Shown: positions 44,218 through 53,809, numbered from the stretch's first letter. The stretch is DNA of 64,000 nt from an uncultured Candidatus Melainabacteria bacterium (GCA_934728585.1 CAKVDZ010000009.1:1-64000), one strand, 5' to 3'. Notes: generated by a model from the sequence alone, not told the origin. Made by a program: numbers and translations.

Positions 44218-44577
44218 CTATAGATATACATTTTGCAGGTGCTTAATCTCAACTTTTGGCTCTAAAGTTATACCTATAGCATCTATTCTGTAATTTGAAT
44301 ACTTGTTTGAACTCTCTTGAATATACTGTAATAAACCTGTTTTTATATGACAATATTTTGTAGGTGTTATTGCTTCTAGTGGAGCTCCAAAGTTATTTGT
44401 TTTACGAGTTTTTACTTCAACAAATACAAGAGTTTTTTTGAACTGCGCAATAATATCAATTTCACAAAATCTAGAAAAAGTTTTGTTTCTTTCAATAATT
44501 TTGTAACCGTTATTTTCTAAAAATCTGCACGCTAAATCTTCTCCAAGTTTGCCGATTTCTTTTCTAGATAACGTCAT
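44218..44577 (-). CDS. yraN: UPF0102/YraN-family endonuclease-like protein
   Basis: A 119-residue protein with the restriction-endonuclease-like fold. GKLGEDLACRFLENNGY is followed by CEIDIIAQFKKTLVFVEVKTRK, in which Asp and the E-x-K of FVEVKTR make the metal site. The usual GEID is CEID here. The biological role is unsettled. It overlaps the start of the stretch encoding the end of the symporter by 14 bases and reads in the same direction. Confidence 0.85.
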   Translation of the reverse strand: MTLSRKEIGKLGEDLACRFLENNGYKIIERNKTFSRFCEIDIIAQFKKTLVFVEVKTRKTNNFGAPLEAITPTKYCHIKTGLLQYIQESSNKYSNYRIDAIGITLEPKVEIKHLQNVYL

Positions 44578-45886
44578 TATAGCCTTCGGGATTATTTAAT
44601 AGGTCATAATTAATTTCGTTTTCATTATCGGCAATTGTTGCTGCAACAACTACGTCAGATGTAACATTAATCATTGTTCTAGCCATTTCAAGCAATCTGT
44701 CCATTGTGTAAAGTAAAGCAAAACCTGAAATTAACTGTTCTGGAGTTAATCCCATACCGTTTAAAACAAGTACAATAGTGATTAAACCTGTACCAGGAAT
44801 ACCTGCACAAGTACTTGATGCAATAATTGTTAAAACAGCAATTTGCAATAACAAGAATGGGCTTAAATGAGCGCCATAAGCTTGTGCCAAGAAAATTACG
44901 GCAACTGTTTGTGCTAATGCTGTCCCGTCCATATTAAGTGTAGCACCTAATGGTAGAACAAAACTTGAAATTTTATGTGAAATTCCTCGTTTTTCACAAC
45001 AAGCAATTGTTAATGGTAGTGTTGCAGATGAACTTGCTGTACCAAATGCAACCATCATCGCTTCTGTGACTGCAGTGTATAATTTAAGTACTGGAACTTT
45101 TGAAAATACGTGTAAAAATATTGGATATACAACAAATAGCTGAATAGCAAGTCCGATTGCGATTACTAAAATGTATTTTGAAATACTTGAAAATATGTCA
45201 ATACCAAAACTTGAAATTGAAGTGGCAGTAAGTGCGAAAACCCCAGGAGCTGCAAGATACATTATCCAATCTGTAACTTTCATTGTTGCTGCAAATACGG
45301 ATTCAAAAAACGCGACAACAGGTCGATTAATCTCACCAACTCTTGCTAACGCTACGGCAAAAATTATTACAAACAATAAAATTGGAACCATATCGCCTGT
45401 TGCAAGTGATGCCATTGGGTTTTTAGGCATAAAGTCTAATATTATGTTTAAAATATTTGCACGTTGATTTTCAATTGTTGCCGCAACTTGTTGCTGAATT
45501 TCAACTGCGGCTTGGCTATCAATGTATTGAGTAGCTCCAACACCAGGTTTTATTGTTAACGCAAGTGTCATACCTATCGCTACAGCCAAAACAGTGATTA
45601 TACCATAATAAAGCACCATTTTTAAACCAAATTTACTAAGTTGTCTATTATCACCAACGCTGGCAATACCAATGATTACGGCTGATACAACAAGTGGGAT
45701 TACAACCATTTGGATTAAACGAATAAAAGCTTGTCCAATAAACGTCAAAACATTGAATATAGTTGTATGTTCGTGACCATGCAATAAAATTCCGACAATT
45801 ATACCAGCAATTATGCCGAAAAATATGTGCCAATTGCGTTTTAAACCTAAGCCTAGAGCAATTAATACTTGCATGTGTATTTTCAT
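44564..45886 (-). CDS. dicarboxylate/amino acid:cation symporter (DAACS family)
   Basis: A 440-residue carrier of the GltPh/GltP type with eight membrane helices and two re-entrant hairpins. The hairpin motif GTASSSATLP (about residue 285), LNMDGTALAQTV (NMDGT motif of helix 7) and TCAGIPGTGLI (hairpin 2) are intact, with a Asn/Asp-bearing helix 8 (MDRLLEMARTMINVTSDVV). It takes up glutamate, aspartate or C4-dicarboxylates with Na+ or H+. The Arg in the last helix (MARTMIN) is the one that distinguishes glutamate/aspartate carriers from neutral ones. An AAGGGA lies about 10 nt before the ATG. Confidence 0.9.
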   Translation of the reverse strand: MKIHMQVLIALGLGLKRNWHIFFGIIAGIIVGILLHGHEHTTIFNVLTFIGQAFIRLIQMVVIPLVVSAVIIGIASVGDNRQLSKFGLKMVLYYGIITVLAVAIGMTLALTIKPGVGATQYIDSQAAVEIQQQVAATIENQRANILNIILDFMPKNPMASLATGDMVPILLFVIIFAVALARVGEINRPVVAFFESVFAATMKVTDWIMYLAAPGVFALTATSISSFGIDIFSSISKYILVIAIGLAIQLFVVYPIFLHVFSKVPVLKLYTAVTEAMMVAFGTASSSATLPLTIACCEKRGISHKISSFVLPLGATLNMDGTALAQTVAVIFLAQAYGAHLSPFLLLQIAVLTIIASSTCAGIPGTGLITIVLVLNGMGLTPEQLISGFALLYTMDRLLEMARTMINVTSDVVVAATIADNENEINYDLLNNPEGYNDVI

Positions 45887-45970
45887 GTTTGAGATATCCC
45901 TTTTTCTTATTTTATGTTGTTATAATTGTAATACTTAATTCGTAAAATTACAAATTTTCTTTAAGAATAT

Positions 45971-47368
45971 TTAATAAATTCCTTGTAAAATTGGTAAAGT
46001 TACGTTTTTACAGAAAGATTTTTCGCAAAGTCTAATTCCAAGGCAAGCTTGATGACGTTTGAATTGTGCTCTGTAAATTAGCTTCAAAGTCTTGTCTACA
46101 GTATCTTTTTGATACTTTTTAGTCAATTCTTCGTATGAAATTTGATTTTCGATATAATCTTCAATAATTTTATCAAGAACTTCATATTCAGGAAGTGAAT
46201 CTTGGTCTTTTTGATTTGGTCGAAGTTCTGCTGATGGAGCTTTGTTAATAATTTCTTGCGGAATTACTTCACCATTTCTGTTAATCCAATTTGAAAGCTT
46301 GTAAACATTTGTTTTTGTTAAGTCCGCAATTGGGTTTAAACCTCCGCACATATCTCCGTATAAAGTGCCGTAACCACAAGCCACTTCTGATTTGTTGCCT
46401 GTTGATAGTAGTAAATAATTTTTTCTGTTTGATACGAACATTAAAATTACTCCGCGAAGTCTAGATTGAAGATTTTCTTGCGCTAAATCAAGTTTATCTT
46501 CATTGTTTGTATTAGCCATAAATGAGTCATAAAGCGGTTTTATAGGTACTGTTTCAACTTTTATGCCTAAGTTTTTAACTAATTTTTCCGAATCAGTTAT
46601 GCTACCCTCACTTGAAAATTTACTTGGAAGCATAATTGCATTAACGTTTTCGGCACCAATGGCGTTTGTTGCAAGAGTTGCCACTAACGCAGAGTCAATT
46701 CCGCCAGATAGACCCAATACAACTTGCTTAAATCCTGTAATTTCGCAGTATTCTCTAATTGCAAAAGTTGTAACTTTAAAAAATTCTTCTTCTTGTTCTA
46801 ATTTTGTTTGTTTTACGGTTTTGGCAAAATCAATTGATTTTACTTCTTCTTCAAGTAAATTGAATTGAGCCACAAGTTTGTTATCTTTGTTTTTTGCAAA
46901 ACTTTGACCTGCATAAACGTTTTCATCTGCAAGCATTATTGAATCGACGTAGATAAAATCTGAATTTGGAACAATATTTTCAATTAGATTTTTTGAAGAT
47001 TCTTTTGTGTAGTAGCTATTTTTACTTAAAACATAGATGTCGCAATCGATTGTATCGGAATAAGTGTCTGATACGTAAATTTTCTTGCCGTTGCAATCAA
47101 AGTAGCCGTTTGACAAATTATGAATTTTACCATTTTTTATCAAAATTTGACCAATTAGTAGCGTATTTTTGCTAAATTCTTTGCTTATGTTTTCTAAAAA
47201 TTCTGTTTTTGCTTTTTGGTAGTTACTGTCAAAATCCATAGATTTTGAAGCTTCAAAATCAGGATAAATCATCAAATCTGCCGTTTTATCAAAAAAAATT
47301 ATAACTTGTTCGAAATTATATTTAAAATTTGCTGGTCTGTATTTAATTTGTGCTAGTTTTATGTTCAT
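45971..47368 (-). CDS. nadE: NAD synthetase with a degenerate amidase domain
   Basis: A 465-residue protein. The C-terminal synthetase domain (about 190-465) is complete: PP-loop VLGLSGGIDSALVA, LLSTGNKSE, YGTLYGDMCGGLNPIADLTKT and the closing KRHQACLGIRLCEKSF. The N-terminal domain (1-185) keeps the CN_hydrolase start (NIKLAQIKYRP) and end (YAGQSFAK). It is much shorter than usual, and the segments that normally carry the catalytic Lys and Cys are absent or unrecognisable, so glutamine hydrolysis is probably lost. It would then use free ammonia. It is followed by the symporter and preceded by ftsQ after 12 bases on the same strand. Confidence 0.88.
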   Translation of the reverse strand: MNIKLAQIKYRPANFKYNFEQVIIFFDKTADLMIYPDFEASKSMDFDSNYQKAKTEFLENISKEFSKNTLLIGQILIKNGKIHNLSNGYFDCNGKKIYVSDTYSDTIDCDIYVLSKNSYYTKESSKNLIENIVPNSDFIYVDSIMLADENVYAGQSFAKNKDNKLVAQFNLLEEEVKSIDFAKTVKQTKLEQEEEFFKVTTFAIREYCEITGFKQVVLGLSGGIDSALVATLATNAIGAENVNAIMLPSKFSSEGSITDSEKLVKNLGIKVETVPIKPLYDSFMANTNNEDKLDLAQENLQSRLRGVILMFVSNRKNYLLLSTGNKSEVACGYGTLYGDMCGGLNPIADLTKTNVYKLSNWINRNGEVIPQEIINKAPSAELRPNQKDQDSLPEYEVLDKIIEDYIENQISYEELTKKYQKDTVDKTLKLIYRAQFKRHQACLGIRLCEKSFCKNVTLPILQGIY

Positions 47369-47380
47369 TTTTATACCTCG

Positions 47381-48271
47381 CTATTCGTCTAGTTTTATAT
47401 AGCTTGCGTTCTTCCAACGTAAGTCAATGTATTTGATTTTTTTGTCAAGTGTTTTTACCTGTGGCATAATTGACGGTAATCTTGTAATACGTTCAAAGCA
47501 GGAGTCGTCAAGTTCGCCAACTCTAATTTTTATGCCATTAATTTGTATGTAGACATCTTTTGGATTTCTTAAATCAATAAAGTCTAAAGGTTCTTTTGAC
47601 ACAGATTTTACTGTTTTTATAACTTTTTCAAGTAAATCAATTCTTTGTTTATCCCAATGTCTATAATCATCGCCTTTTGTTCCGTATGTTAGAATTCTAG
47701 TTGTTTTAAATGAGGGGTCTAAAGGCAAATAATCGCGTCCGATGAGTTTTCCACCTTTTGTTAAAAATGCAATTGGTTCAACTTTTTCATCAGGTGCAAT
47801 TGTCATAATTGGAGTTCGCTCTTGTACGATAATTTGCAGTCTTGCTGGAAACCAGAAACGTCTAATAAACACGTTTTCTATTGGTTCTAGCTTCAAAATA
47901 TTTTGTCTAATTGGTTCTGTATCGAACATATAAATGGGAACTTTAGGAACTTCATTTTTTCTTAAAGCTGCTAAAATATAGTAATCTGGTACAATTTTAT
48001 TGTTTATGATTTCTAAATAAGGGCTTTTTGTTGAATCAAAAGCCTTTGGCGACATATACCATTGACGCATTCTGATTAATTTAAAGCAAAGAAACATTAG
48101 AACAAGAATTGTCAAAAAGCGCAACAAAACTTTTGTTCTGCGCAACCACATATTTGATCTGCGCACACTGCGTTCTTGTTGAAGTCTTCTTATACGAGTA
48201 TTTATGTAGGATTCGTCGTATTCGTATTCTTCGTTTTCTTGTTCTTGGTCGTTTTCGTTTTCTTTACTCAT
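47381..48271 (-). CDS. ftsQ: cell-division protein FtsQ
   Basis: A 296-residue bitopic membrane protein with a highly acidic/charged cytoplasmic tail (residues 1-42) and one membrane helix (about 48-66). A periplasmic POTRA-like domain follows (about 110-155: IPIYMFDTEPIRQNILKLEPIENVFIRRFWFPARLQIIVQERTP), then the FtsQ beta domain to the end. It links the divisome to FtsB/FtsL. It follows ddl by a one-base overlap in the order murC-murB-ddl-ftsQ, the usual division-and-wall cluster, which supports the assignment of this poorly conserved family. ftsA and ftsZ are not present in the window. Confidence 0.85.
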   Translation of the reverse strand: MSKENENDQEQENEEYEYDESYINTRIRRLQQERSVRRSNMWLRRTKVLLRFLTILVLMFLCFKLIRMRQWYMSPKAFDSTKSPYLEIINNKIVPDYYILAALRKNEVPKVPIYMFDTEPIRQNILKLEPIENVFIRRFWFPARLQIIVQERTPIMTIAPDEKVEPIAFLTKGGKLIGRDYLPLDPSFKTTRILTYGTKGDDYRHWDKQRIDLLEKVIKTVKSVSKEPLDFIDLRNPKDVYIQINGIKIRVGELDDSCFERITRLPSIMPQVKTLDKKIKYIDLRWKNASYIKLDE

Positions 48272-49221
48272 TATTTGTTTAATCCTGCGCTGTTTAGAAT
48301 TAATAAAACAAGTGAATCATAATCGATGCCCATAACTTTTGATTGAGCTGGTAAGTCGCTTGTATCAGTCATTCCTGGGCTTGTGTTAATTTCTAAAAAG
48401 TATGGTTTTTCGTCTTTTATCATAAAATCAACTCTTGAAACACCGCTACAACCTGCTGTGATGTGTGATTTTACAGCTAAATCTTTAATATTTTTTGTAG
48501 CTTCTGCACTTAGGTTTGCTGGTAAAATAAATTCAGATAAACCTTTTGTGTATTTTGCGTCAAAGTCGTACCATTCTGTTTTTGTACGAATTTCTAATAT
48601 TTCTGTTGCAAAAGTTTTGTTTTCATTTTCAAGAACTCCGACAGTTACAAAATATCCGTCGATAAATTCTTCAATTAATACGTCGTTATTGAATTTGATG
48701 GCTTCTTCGTAAGCTTTTTCAAGTTCTTCTGGTTTGTTAACCTTTGTCATACCAAAACTTGAGCCCTCGCAAACAGGTTTTGTTATCAAAGGATATTGCA
48801 AGTTTGCAACTTTTTCTTTTAAATTGTCACCTTTTCTAACAAATGTAGACTTGATAAGCGGAATTTCAGGACAAGTTGCTAAAATTCTTTTTGTGTATTC
48901 TTTGTTCATGCAAATTGAAGAAGCCATAACGCCACAGCCAGTATAAGGAATTTTTAAAATTTCTAATAGGCCTTGAATACAACCATCTTCGCCATATTTA
49001 CCGTGAAGTGCGATGTATGCAACTTCAATTTTTTTATCTTTTAATGTTTGTGCGATATTTTCATCTACAACTACCAATTCTGCATTGTTGTAGCCTAATC
49101 TTTTTAATGCTTCATAGCAATTTTTGCCTGAACGCATTGAAACATCTTTCTCTGATGACATTCCGCCACAAAGTACACCAATTCTAGTGTTTTTATCTAT
49201 TTTTGCTTTAATATCTTCCAT
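48271..49221 (-). CDS. ddl: D-alanine-D-alanine ligase
   Basis: A 316-residue ATP-grasp enzyme. The N-terminal VLCGGMSSEKDVSMRSG, HGKYGEDGCIQGLLE, the ATP-binding segment YPLITKPVCEGSSFGMTKV and the metal-binding FLEINTSPGMTDTSDLP are all present. EINTSPG near residue 285 includes the Mg ligands. The omega-loop residue pattern (Tyr-type, from AKYTKGLSEFILPA) is that of D-Ala-D-Ala rather than D-Ala-D-Lac ligases. Its start overlaps murB by 25 bases. Confidence 0.95.
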   Translation of the reverse strand: MEDIKAKIDKNTRIGVLCGGMSSEKDVSMRSGKNCYEALKRLGYNNAELVVVDENIAQTLKDKKIEVAYIALHGKYGEDGCIQGLLEILKIPYTGCGVMASSICMNKEYTKRILATCPEIPLIKSTFVRKGDNLKEKVANLQYPLITKPVCEGSSFGMTKVNKPEELEKAYEEAIKFNNDVLIEEFIDGYFVTVGVLENENKTFATEILEIRTKTEWYDFDAKYTKGLSEFILPANLSAEATKNIKDLAVKSHITAGCSGVSRVDFMIKDEKPYFLEINTSPGMTDTSDLPAQSKVMGIDYDSLVLLILNSAGLNK

Positions 49222-50102
49222 ATTTCTGCCTCTTTTTGTGATTTGTTACCTATATAAACTAATTCTGGTTCTAAGTTAATAGAATAAGCTTCTTTTACTT
49301 TATTGTACATCAACATCATTAAATTTAAAATATCTTCACTTGATGCGTTGTTGTAATTTATAATAAAGTTTGCGTGATTTTCCCAAACTTTAGCTCCACC
49401 GACTGTTAATTCTTTTGCCCCAACACTATCTAATAGTCTTCCAGCAGAGTCGCCAGTTGGATTTTTAAATACACTTCCGCAGTTTGGAAGCGCTAATGAA
49501 GGCTGATGATTTTTTCTAAAATCTAGATTTAAATCCATTTTTGATTTAATTTCGTCGTAAGATTTAGGTTCTAGTTCAAATTTTGCAGATAAAACGATAT
49601 AATTTTTTCGTTGGCAAATAGAGCTTCTGTAGCTAAATTCTAGCTGATTTTTTGAAAGGGTTAAAACTTCTTTTGTATCAAAATCAAAAATTTTAGCACT
49701 AACTAAATGGTCGCTTATAGCTTGTTCTTTGGCTGAAGCGTTCATGTAAATCTCGCCACCTATCGACCCAGGAAAACCTATCATAAATTCAAAACCGCTC
49801 AAATTGTTTTCTAATGCTTGTTTTGAAGCCATAGGACCTTTTATTCCGCATTCTGCAGAAACCTTGTTTCCATCAAAAGATATTTTGTTGCATTTTGTAG
49901 TAAAAATCAAATCTCCAGCAAAGCCAGCCGAAGAAATCAGGATATTTGAGCAATTTCCAAGAACTGTGGGGTTATCAATCGTTTTTAAAAGTTGAATTAA
50001 GTCATCAGTTGAAGTTGGAAAATAAGCGCGTTCAACTATGCCACTTACCTTAAAAGAAGTTAAAATTTTTGCGTCAAAATTTTCTTTAACTTCAATACTC
50101 AT
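49197..50102 (-). CDS. murB: UDP-N-acetylenolpyruvoylglucosamine reductase
   Basis: A 301-residue FAD enzyme that reduces enolpyruvyl-UDP-GlcNAc to UDP-MurNAc. The FAD-binding segment LGNCSNILISSAG, the EFMIGFPGSIGGEIYMNA signature and the catalytic Ser region (PNCGSVFKNPTGDSAGRLLDSVG) are present. The final Glu is in INLEPELVYIG. The arrangement matches the type II enzymes lacking the extra loop with Tyr. It lies 2 bases after murC and overlaps ddl. Confidence 0.95.
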   Translation of the reverse strand: MSIEVKENFDAKILTSFKVSGIVERAYFPTSTDDLIQLLKTIDNPTVLGNCSNILISSAGFAGDLIFTTKCNKISFDGNKVSAECGIKGPMASKQALENNLSGFEFMIGFPGSIGGEIYMNASAKEQAISDHLVSAKIFDFDTKEVLTLSKNQLEFSYRSSICQRKNYIVLSAKFELEPKSYDEIKSKMDLNLDFRKNHQPSLALPNCGSVFKNPTGDSAGRLLDSVGAKELTVGGAKVWENHANFIINYNNASSEDILNLMMLMYNKVKEAYSINLEPELVYIGNKSQKEAEIWKILKQK

Positions 50103-50104
50103 AG

Positions 50105-51463
50105 TTATTTACCTGCAAGTTTTAAAAGTTCTTTGCCAAGCTCAGTAATTGTTCCAGCACCTAAACCAACTAAGATATCATCTTTTTTTAGTTGTGGATA
50201 AATCTTTTGAGCAACTTCTTTCATTGAACCTGATATGTGTTCACTGTTTGCACAATGTTTTTTCAAATCCTTAATAAAGTTTTCTGATGAAATACCATCT
50301 ATTGGGTCTTCTGATGCTGCGTAAATGTCTGTTACAACCACTTGAGGTACGTTTTCAAAGGCATCTACGAAATCGTTCCACAAAGATTTTAAACGAGTGT
50401 ATCTGTGTGGTTGAAATACAGCAATTACGTGCTTGTCTGGAAATTCTGTAAGAGCTGAAAGCGTTGCTTTAATTTCTGTTGGGTGATGTGCATAATCGTC
50501 ATAAATTACTGCACCGTTAACATCTCCAACATGTTGAAAACGTCTACCCATACCAGTAAATGTTGAAAAATGTTCAACAACTTTTTCTAAATCAACACCA
50601 GCTTGATGTAAGCTTGCAAGTACGCCTAAAGCATTTGATACGTTGTGTTTACCAAGTAATTTTATTTTCATTGGTGTTAGTAATTCACCTTTGTAATAGA
50701 TATCAAAAGAGCTTCCAGTTGGCGTTAAGTCAATGTTTTTAGCCACATAATCAGCGCTATTTAAACCAAAAGTGATAAAGTTGTATCCTTTTAATTTTAA
50801 GTTGCCAGCTGAATCATTATTGATTAAAACTTTTTGAGAGCCGTCAAATTTTGATAAAAGTTTTTCAAACGTTTCAACAAGAGAGTCTAAACCGTTTTTA
50901 TAAAAATCTAGATGGTCAGCTTCAAGATTGTTGATAACTAATATGTGTGGGTTGTATTTAACAATTGTGCCGTCGCTTTCATCAAGTTCGGCAATAAAAT
51001 ATTTATCTGTTTTGTAATTAGCATTAGTATGAAGTTCAGGAATAATACCGCCAACAACGTATGATGGTTCAAGTCCAGCTTTTTCCATTACGTAAGAAGA
51101 AAGTCCGCTAGTTGTTGTTTTTCCGTGAGTTCCAGCGTAACCGATAAAGCATTTTGAACGTTCTGAAAGAGTTTTTAATACGTCAGAACGATGTAAAATA
51201 GGTAATCCTAGTTTTTTAGCCCTTTGAATTTCTGGATTACTTTCTCTAATTGCAGAACTTGCCACAACTATGCACTTTTCTGGCACATTCTTTTCGTCGT
51301 GACCGATATAGACTTTTGCACCTAAATTTCTAATTTCATCTATATATTTGCTATCATTTATATCCGAGCCTGAAACTTCAAAACCCTCTTGTAGTAAGTA
51401 TTTTGCAAGCCCACTCATACCTATTCCGCCAATTGCAATAAAATGATATTTTTCTTTTTCCAC
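50105..51463 (-). CDS. murC: UDP-N-acetylmuramate-L-alanine ligase
   Basis: A 452-residue Mur ligase. The N-terminal domain begins YHFIAIGGIGMSGLAKYLL; the P-loop GYAGTHGKTTTSG (about residue 107), ELDESDGT and the central YDDYAHHPTEIKATL motif are complete. The C-terminal domain contains AVFQPHRYTRLKSLWNDFV. It adds L-Ala to UDP-MurNAc. The start is GTG at 51463 with AAGGA about 9 nt upstream. A TATAAT promoter (AATATAATTTTC on the minus strand near 51500) heads the murC-murB-ddl-ftsQ operon. Confidence 0.96.
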   Translation of the reverse strand: MEKEKYHFIAIGGIGMSGLAKYLLQEGFEVSGSDINDSKYIDEIRNLGAKVYIGHDEKNVPEKCIVVASSAIRESNPEIQRAKKLGLPILHRSDVLKTLSERSKCFIGYAGTHGKTTTSGLSSYVMEKAGLEPSYVVGGIIPELHTNANYKTDKYFIAELDESDGTIVKYNPHILVINNLEADHLDFYKNGLDSLVETFEKLLSKFDGSQKVLINNDSAGNLKLKGYNFITFGLNSADYVAKNIDLTPTGSSFDIYYKGELLTPMKIKLLGKHNVSNALGVLASLHQAGVDLEKVVEHFSTFTGMGRRFQHVGDVNGAVIYDDYAHHPTEIKATLSALTEFPDKHVIAVFQPHRYTRLKSLWNDFVDAFENVPQVVVTDIYAASEDPIDGISSENFIKDLKKHCANSEHISGSMKEVAQKIYPQLKKDDILVGLGAGTITELGKELLKLAGK

Positions 51464-51552
51464 TTCAACTATCCTTGAATTAATTATTTCCCTAAGAAAA
51501 TTATATTACAAATATGCACTAAAATAAACATTTTTAAGATTTTTTAATACTT

Positions 51553-52923
51553 TTAAAAATTTAAATTTTCATTAGTTATAACTTTCAAATCAGTCAAGGT
51601 CTTTTCTAGCAATTTTGTTGGTGGAATATGTGATTTTTTTACAACGCTTCCGTGTTTGAAGCTTGAATAACCATCTTTACCACTTGCAATATAAGAGTTT
51701 GTTATTATTTTATAAATTTTGTTATCATCAATGTTTTTGGCTTTTATATAGTATTGAAGATATCTTCTATCAGTTGATTGACCTTGTTTTAAAACTTCTT
51801 TTAAGTATTTTCCTGGAATTTCTACAAGAACTGTGGCGTTTTCAAATGGTAATATTTCAAGTACATCAGCGTATGTAATGTTCCCATAAATGTTTCGGTT
51901 AACTCTGATAGAACCTGAATTTGTTATTACTCCGTCATATTCAGGAAAAGCTTTTGACATTGAAATCAAAACTAATTTACCCAAGTTTGTTTGAGAGTGT
52001 TCAATTGTTGTTTGATTTCCTAAAAGTGTTACGTTTGTTCTTGCTAAAACCTTTTGAGTTACAGATTTTAAGTGAGTGTCAAGTTCTGCAATTTCTGCAT
52101 CTATTTTTTTGTTAGATTGAATTTCTGGAGTGATATTTTTGTACAAGTAGTGAGTTAATTTTTTATCAAATTTTATTATGCCAACTCTTGCTCCAAATTC
52201 TCCATCTTGAACAATTGGTATTCGGTTTGCATAAGTTGGTGTGTTGAAGAAAAAGTGGTTATGTCCGCCTAAAATTAAATCGATTTCAGGAATTGCGTGT
52301 GCAATTTGTTTATCTTCATCAAGTCCGCAGTGAGAAAGTATTATTAAATAGTCATATTTTTCTTTGTTGATAATTTTTTTTATTTCGTCGATTGGGCTTG
52401 TGACTGTTACATAACTTGTGTTAGATAAGTTTGCTAAGCTTGATGTTGTAACACCAATGATTAGATATTTTTCTCCATCAAATTCTTTTATTATGTATGG
52501 TTTTACCGCTTTTTTTAAGTAGGCATTTTTAAAATGAACATTAGCTGATAAGTATTGTGTATGAGATTTTTTAACGATATTTTTTAAAACGTGTTCACCG
52601 TTGTCAAATTCGTGATTACCTAATGCAATTGCGTCGTACTTTGCGTATGGTAAAAGTTTTGCTGACGCTTTGCCATAAAATATTCTGTAATAAATTGAGC
52701 CTTGAGAATAGTCACCACTGTCAAGAACAAGTATATTTTTGTTTTTTGCTCGCATTTCGTTTATAAAGCTTACTCTACGGGAAAAACCACCTGTGTTTTT
52801 TACACCTTTATATTCAACTGGTGAAATACGTCCATGAACATCGCTTGTGTGTAATATAGTTACCTCAGTTGCGCTAGCAATATTTCCAACTATTAAAGCT
52901 AATATTAAAACTAATTTCTTCAT
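51553..52923 (-). CDS. periplasmic 5'-nucleotidase/2',3'-cyclic phosphodiesterase family protein
   Basis: A 456-residue protein with a Sec signal peptide (KKLVLILALIVGNIASA, cleavage before TEV). The metallophosphatase domain (about 20-270) has VTILHTSDVHGRI, VLDSGDYSQGS, LGNHEFDNG, LILSHCGLDED and LGGHNHFFF, giving a full dimetal site. The C-terminal nucleotidase domain (about 300-450: TNLGKLVLISMSKA, ITNSGSIRVN, LPFENATVLVEIPG) is complete. It dephosphorylates nucleotides or UDP-sugars outside the cytoplasm. ATG at 52923 is chosen because GGAG sits 10 nt upstream; another ATG three codons earlier lies only one base after that ribosome site. It overlaps or abuts the permease gene. Confidence 0.88.
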   Translation of the reverse strand: MKKLVLILALIVGNIASATEVTILHTSDVHGRISPVEYKGVKNTGGFSRRVSFINEMRAKNKNILVLDSGDYSQGSIYYRIFYGKASAKLLPYAKYDAIALGNHEFDNGEHVLKNIVKKSHTQYLSANVHFKNAYLKKAVKPYIIKEFDGEKYLIIGVTTSSLANLSNTSYVTVTSPIDEIKKIINKEKYDYLIILSHCGLDEDKQIAHAIPEIDLILGGHNHFFFNTPTYANRIPIVQDGEFGARVGIIKFDKKLTHYLYKNITPEIQSNKKIDAEIAELDTHLKSVTQKVLARTNVTLLGNQTTIEHSQTNLGKLVLISMSKAFPEYDGVITNSGSIRVNRNIYGNITYADVLEILPFENATVLVEIPGKYLKEVLKQGQSTDRRYLQYYIKAKNIDDNKIYKIITNSYIASGKDGYSSFKHGSVVKKSHIPPTKLLEKTLTDLKVITNENLNF

Positions 52924-52924
52924 T

Positions 52925-53809
52925 TTATTCATTCTCCAGATAAACTACTTTCTTTCGGATTTGCCATTGAAATAATGTTAAAACAAGAATTATTCCAAAT
53001 AAAACGTATGCTAAAGCACTTGCTTTACCTACGTTGAAATATTCAAAAGCGTTTTTATAGATAGAGTAAACTAAAACATTGGTGCTATCTAATGGTCCGC
53101 CTTGAGTCATTACGTATATCAAGTCAAATACTTGAAATGAGCTTATTGCAGTTATTATGACTACAAAAAATATTGTTGGTGATAACAAGGGTACAGAAAC
53201 ATACTTAAATGTTTGAAAAGCGTTAGCTCCATCGATTTTAGAAGCTTCTAGCAAGTCGTTATTCATTGTACTTAGACCTGATAAAAATATAATCATGTTG
53301 TATCCAATTAGTTTCCACACTGATACAATAATTAAGGCTGGCATGGCAAAATTAGTGTCATATAGCCAGTTTATGTGTAAACTTAATAAGTGGTTTAAAA
53401 ATCCGATGTTAGGATCAAAAATCCATTCCCAAATAATACCTATAACTATCATAGGAGTCACAAACGGTAAAAAATAAGCCGTTTTGAAAAATTCACTCCC
53501 TCTAATTTTAGAATTTAATATGCATGCTGTAACAAGTGGAATTAAAACTCCAAAAAACGTTGTCGCTATTGCATAAACAAAAGTATTTATTAGTATTTTT
53601 ACAAATACAGCTTCGGTAAATACAGCCTTATAATTGTCCAAGCCTACAAATTTAATGTCATTTAGCATGTCCCATTTTGTGAAACTTAATCCAAAAGAAC
53701 AAAATATCGGAATAATAATAAAAATGAACGTTCCAACAAGAGCTGGCAAAATAAATAAATATCCAGCTATCGATTGATTGTTAAAAGTTTTTGATACGTT
53801 TTTTTTCAT
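52925..53809 (-). CDS. ABC transporter permease of the sugar (MalF/UgpA) type
   Basis: A 294-residue inner-membrane protein with six helices. The EAA loop (EASKIDGANAFQTFKYVSVPLLSP, about 200-223) is typical of carbohydrate importers, as are the start IAGYLFILPALVGTFIFIIIP and FVGLDNYKAVF. These permeases normally occur as a pair with a second permease and a substrate-binding protein, none of which is adjacent; here the gene is followed by a nucleotidase. It may therefore be a remnant of an importer or be assisted from elsewhere. GGGATT precedes the ATG. It is divergent from the phosphohexomutase gene. Confidence 0.88.
   Translation of the reverse strand: MKKNVSKTFNNQSIAGYLFILPALVGTFIFIIIPIFCSFGLSFTKWDMLNDIKFVGLDNYKAVFTEAVFVKILINTFVYAIATTFFGVLIPLVTACILNSKIRGSEFFKTAYFLPFVTPMIVIGIIWEWIFDPNIGFLNHLLSLHINWLYDTNFAMPALIIVSVWKLIGYNMIIFLSGLSTMNNDLLEASKIDGANAFQTFKYVSVPLLSPTIFFVVIITAISSFQVFDLIYVMTQGGPLDSTNVLVYSIYKNAFEYFNVGKASALAYVLFGIILVLTLFQWQIRKKVVYLENE

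Noticed and set aside
45171..45467. Plus-strand frame opposite the symporter gene
   Set aside because: A shadow of the DAACS gene; no start signals and no recognisable protein.
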